This document shows, piece after piece, positions 61,451-64,000 of a DNA stretch of 64,000 nt (positions are counted from its first letter, which is position 1; every line of letters begins with the position of its first letter). The notes under the pieces were generated by a model that searched no databases, was not told the origin of the DNA, and worked only from the letters and a program-made list of their open reading frames with translations. Both the position numbers and the translations under genes were made by a program. The DNA is from Agrobacterium tumefaciens (lineage in GTDB: Bacteria > Pseudomonadota > Alphaproteobacteria > Rhizobiales > Rhizobiaceae). The stretch is from contig CP048487.1 of the NCBI GenBank assembly GCA_025560025.1, forward strand, positions 248,001-312,000, in the 5' to 3' direction.

Positions 61451-62352
61451 AGCGCCCTCGTCTTTGCAATGTGCGATTTGTTGAGGAGGCGCTCCCAGGA
61501 CACGAGATGGCGCGCAACCTGTTCCTCAATGCCGGTATAGAGGAACGATCCCCCGCTGAGCACTTTGGTATGGACCTGAGGAGCCGCCAGAGCGTCTCTC
61601 CTGATCCTCTCGAAGAAGCCATCGATATCGCCCTCACCCCGCCCTTCACAGTCACCGAACCAGGTCAGGACCGGCACATCAACCTTAGCAAGGGCGGGAG
61701 GTTGGCCGTTGCCTCCGTACAACTCCCCATGCACACGTGGCCGCTTTGCATAGGATTGTGCGCTGACCGTATTGGGAGCCATCCCCGGACGCGTACCCCA
61801 AGGCAAAAGCTGCCATCCACGACCCGCAGCCACCAACACCTCGGCTTCTTCGACCTTGGAGGGATCGAGCTGGTCTCGTACAAGCGACCCCGACGAGGCA
61901 AACACCACTCCTGCAACCCCTGCGCTCCCGCGCTCGGCGATATCGACAACAATCTTGGCGGCCCCCCAGCCATGGCCGACCATGATCGCACTGCCCTGCC
62001 ACCGCTCATTTACATACCCACGCCATGGGCTGAGGTCCTTGGGCGCTTCTGACAAGTATTCCCATGCCGAACCGGCAAGTTTCGAACCCCCTGGGCCACG
62101 CAGCCATGCCCCAAAATTGTGGCCGCGTGTTTCGACTGACAAAAACCTTAGCCCTGCTCGTGCTACCACTCGACCGATCTCTACGTACTCTCGTTCTGCA
62201 AAGCCAAGGCTAACCCCGTGGACCCATATGATGGTGTTCGTAGGGGTAGCGCCGGCTGACTCGATTAGACACCCGGTTAAAGTGAAGCCATCTTCGGATT
62301 GCACGTGCAAAATCTGCTCCCGAATTTCAGTGCTAGTCACAGCCGGTTTCAC
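61447..62352 (-). CDS. Alpha/beta-hydrolase-fold protein without the nucleophile Ser
   Basis: About 301 residues from GTG 62352. The fold is recognisable (TNTIIWVHGVSLGFAEREYV, LRFLSVETRGHNFGAWLRGP, VPVLTWFGDCEGRGEGDIDG), but the nucleophile elbow reads VGHGWGAAK with Gly128 where Ser should stand. The C-terminal segment where His is expected reads SGGSFLYTGIEEQVA. At least two of the three catalytic residues seem absent. It may be a non-catalytic binding protein or sensor partner of the IclR encoded with it, or use other chemistry. Confidence 0.75.
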   Translation of the reverse strand: MKPAVTSTEIREQILHVQSEDGFTLTGCLIESAGATPTNTIIWVHGVSLGFAEREYVEIGRVVARAGLRFLSVETRGHNFGAWLRGPGGSKLAGSAWEYLSEAPKDLSPWRGYVNERWQGSAIMVGHGWGAAKIVVDIAERGSAGVAGVVFASSGSLVRDQLDPSKVEEAEVLVAAGRGWQLLPWGTRPGMAPNTVSAQSYAKRPRVHGELYGGNGQPPALAKVDVPVLTWFGDCEGRGEGDIDGFFERIRRDALAAPQVHTKVLSGGSFLYTGIEEQVARHLVSWERLLNKSHIAKTRAL

Positions 62353-62402
62353 GAAAAATATCTCCTCGACGGAACGGATGAGAGCAATTAAAACATGACC
62401 AA

Positions 62403-62452
62403 TTTGTCATTCAATGACAAATAAAATCATTTGTTGACAAAATCAATATAAT
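62403..62452. promoter_or_regulatory. Two adjacent palindromes in the divergent promoter (IclR operator candidates)
   Basis: TTTGTCATT-C-AATGACAAA (62403-62421) is a perfect 9-1-9 palindrome. TTTGT-TG-ACAAA (62430-62441) is a second, shorter one with the same half-site TTTGT/ACAAA. Centres are about 23 bp apart, two helical turns. TATAAT at 62447-62452 is a good -10 for the plus-strand operon without a matching -35, which suggests activation or regulator-dependent initiation. Confidence 0.65.
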
Positions 62453-62491
62453 AAATAGCTTCCCCTTCGATTTAACCCACAGGGGATTGCA

Positions 62492-63583
62492 ATGAAGATC
62501 ACCAAAGTCACCTCCGAATACTATTCCTGGCCGCGCCCGGTTCCGCTTACAAATGGCGTCGATACGTGGACCGACGTCCGGCGGGCGGTCGTGAAGATCG
62601 AGACCGACGAGGGGATCACCGGGATTGGCGTTGGGGGTGCCGCGGCAGGTGAACGACAGTTCCGTGACGCTTTCGCTGCAAAGCTGATCGACCAGGATCC
62701 GTTGTTGACCGAGAGGATCTGGGCAAGCCTCTGGAGCCCCAAGCTTTCGGGACGTCGCGGATACGAGACGCGAGCTCTATCTTCGATCGACTTCGCCCTC
62801 TGGGACATTAAGGGCAAAGCCGCCGGGCTGCCGCTCTACAAGCTGCTTGGTGGGTACCGTAATCGTGTCGCCAGCTACGTCGCCGGCGGCTACTACGGCC
62901 CCGACAAGACCATCAAGGATCTGCAGGCTGAGATGGTCCGCTACGTCGAACGCGGCGCCAAGGCTGTGAAGATGAAGGTGGGCGCCGTCGCTTTGAGCGA
63001 GGACGTCGCCCGTGTGAAAGCGGTGCGCGAGGCGATCGGCCCGGATATCCGCCTGATGATCGATGTGAACTGTGCCTATCGCTATTATGAGGCGATCCAG
63101 TTTTCCCGCCGTGTCGAGGACTTCGATATTTTCTGGCTGGAAGAACCGGTTCAGCCTGACGACTACGAAGGCATGGAGAAGATCGCGCGCGCCTCGTCCA
63201 TCCCTCTGGCGGCGGGCGAAAACGAGTACACGAAGTTCGGCTTCAGGGATCTCATCGCCACACAATCGGTCGCCATTCTCCAACCCGACGCTCGCTGGAT
63301 GGGCGGCGTGACAGAGTTCATCAAAGTGGCATCGATGGCGGAAGCACATGGCCTCGACATCGCTGCCCACGGTGATCAGCAGGTACACCTCCACCTCCTC
63401 GGCGCGATCCCGAACGCGCTTTATCTCGAGTACTACCCTGTCGAGTTCGATCCCATGCATGGCCAGGTCTACCTCGAAACGCCGAAGATTCAGGCCGATG
63501 GCTCGGTCGAACTTCTGGAAACGCCTGGGCTTGGCCTGGCGCACAATGAAGAAGCGCTCGCCAAGTATCGCATTTCTCTTTGA
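62492..63583 (+). CDS. Enolase-superfamily sugar-acid dehydratase (mandelate racemase/MLE type)
   Basis: 363 residues. The barrel carries the mandelate-racemase-type site: Lys160 and Lys162 in KAVKMKVG, metal ligands Asp191 (LMIDVN), Glu217 (WLEEPV) and Glu243 (AAGENEY), then Asp266 (LQPDARWMGG) and His293 in DIAAHGD, a His-Asp dyad. The N-terminal capping domain is complete. Such enzymes abstract an alpha proton from an acid sugar or aryl acid to dehydrate or racemise it. Followed by an ABC binding protein, an aldonic or uronic acid is the likely substrate. Confidence 0.88.
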   Translation: MKITKVTSEYYSWPRPVPLTNGVDTWTDVRRAVVKIETDEGITGIGVGGAAAGERQFRDAFAAKLIDQDPLLTERIWASLWSPKLSGRRGYETRALSSIDFALWDIKGKAAGLPLYKLLGGYRNRVASYVAGGYYGPDKTIKDLQAEMVRYVERGAKAVKMKVGAVALSEDVARVKAVREAIGPDIRLMIDVNCAYRYYEAIQFSRRVEDFDIFWLEEPVQPDDYEGMEKIARASSIPLAAGENEYTKFGFRDLIATQSVAILQPDARWMGGVTEFIKVASMAEAHGLDIAAHGDQQVHLHLLGAIPNALYLEYYPVEFDPMHGQVYLETPKIQADGSVELLETPGLGLAHNEEALAKYRISL

Positions 63584-63626
63584 GAGCCACTCGCAACCCA
63601 TTCGCTGCTCAACCAGGAAGTTCACG

Positions 63627-64000
63627 ATGACTGACCAATTCAAACTCGATAAGTCCGGCCTCACGGCTCTGACCGGCGACAGCAATCGCCGATCCGTTCT
63701 CAAGGGCCTGGTCGGTGCTGCCACGGCAACTGTCGTGGGCGGCCTGGCTACGCCTCGCGTCGCACGAGCGGCGAATGTGGTTCGCTTTCTTCACGATGAA
63801 ACGGATCCGCCCACAATCGAATTCTTCAACAAGGCAATTGCTGCGTTCGAAAAGGACAATCCCGGCGTGACAATCGAAATGGAGGCAGTCGGCACCGCCG
63901 GCCGCCTGCAGAAGGTTGCGGCAATGCTCAATGCGGGCACGATGCCCGAGATCTTCAAGATTCTTCCCGAGGAACGCTTCAGCTTCGGAAAGCAGGGCTT
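63627..64000 (+). CDS. ABC transporter extracellular solute-binding protein (family 1), truncated by window end
   Basis: ATG 63627 with AGGAAG upstream; about 124 codons before the right edge, still open. A long N-region with a twin-arginine motif (SNRRSVLKGLVGAATATVVG) and cleavage near ARA predicts Tat export. The mature start (VVRFLHDETDPPTIEFFNKA, FEKDNPGVTIEMEAVG, RLQKVAAMLNAGTMPEIFKI) is that of a family 1 sugar-binding protein. It begins a new ABC importer, probably for the substrate of the preceding dehydratase. Confidence 0.85.
   Translation, partial: MTDQFKLDKSGLTALTGDSNRRSVLKGLVGAATATVVGGLATPRVARAANVVRFLHDETDPPTIEFFNKAIAAFEKDNPGVTIEMEAVGTAGRLQKVAAMLNAGTMPEIFKILPEERFSFGKQG

Noticed and set aside
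1..64000. CRISPR arrays, rRNA operons, intact tRNA genes, prophage or secretion-system genes
   Set aside because: Looked for regular short repeats and conserved RNA cores by eye; none found.

Overview
The window looks like accessory DNA of an alphaproteobacterium of the Rhizobiales (Rhizobium/Agrobacterium type). It is GC-rich, carries five complete or nearly complete ABC import systems plus the start of a sixth, and has ROK, IclR, MarR and LysR regulators each beside a catabolic operon. The gene content resembles a rhizobial megaplasmid or chromid. No replication, rRNA or intact tRNA gene was seen, so replicon and species cannot be fixed from the sequence alone. Most of the DNA is devoted to importing and degrading plant-derived compounds.

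Layout. 1-6.3 kb: a hydroxycinnamate (ferulate/coumarate) operon with an acyl-CoA dehydrogenase (5' end outside the window), hydroxycinnamoyl-CoA hydratase-lyase, CoA ligase, vanillin-type aldehyde dehydrogenase and an MFS carrier. 6.4-9.4 kb: a decayed stretch with a PAS gene cut by an internally deleted IS3-family element, a GGDEF gene with a shifted N-terminus, a DUF3597 gene and a coiled-coil gene with an in-frame stop. 9.4-22 kb: a MarR regulator, a cytoplasmic AmiC-like ligand-binding protein, a urea/amide-type ABC importer, an ABM-domain protein, an aldehyde dehydrogenase, an N-carbamoyl-amino-acid hydrolase/allantoate amidohydrolase homologue, GabT and GabD. This is a plausible route from a ureido or amide compound through GABA to succinate.

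22-26.5 kb: a threonate-type operon (SMP-30 lactonase, OtnI-like, LtnD-like) cut off behind a permease remnant, fused head to head with an SDR pseudogene, followed by a frameshifted hypothetical gene and an IS66 relic. 26.5-33.7 kb: an amidohydrolase, a ROK regulator, an RbsCBA-type sugar importer and a TIM-barrel protein of unknown function. 34-42.7 kb: a small secreted protein, cytochrome b561, then a LysR divergent from an MFS carrier, an HD-domain protein and three exported alpha/beta-hydrolases.

43-47.5 kb: a second sugar-type ABC importer whose binding protein has lost its 5' end, plus a cytosolic esterase. 47.9-60.4 kb: a gallate/4-oxalomesaconate module. A tannase-family esterase, a small membrane protein, GalD-, GalC- and GalB-like enzymes and a type I (VOC) extradiol dioxygenase run on the minus strand. 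A branched-chain-type ABC importer, a DUF1932 dehydrogenase and a LysR protein with two DNA-binding domains run divergently. A paired-site promoter module in this divergent region recurs 10 kb away before the truncated binding protein. 60.4-64 kb: a tRNA-Gly-like 3' remnant, an alpha/beta-hydrolase without its nucleophile serine co-transcribed with an IclR regulator, and a divergent enolase-superfamily dehydratase followed by the start of another ABC binding protein.

Taken together, esters of plant phenolics could be opened by the exported esterases or tannase. Hydroxycinnamates would go through the CoA/vanillin route and galloyl-type acids through ring cleavage to pyruvate and oxaloacetate. 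The remaining operons feed sugar acids and nitrogen compounds into central metabolism. All functions are inferred from motifs and family resemblance; no database search was run.
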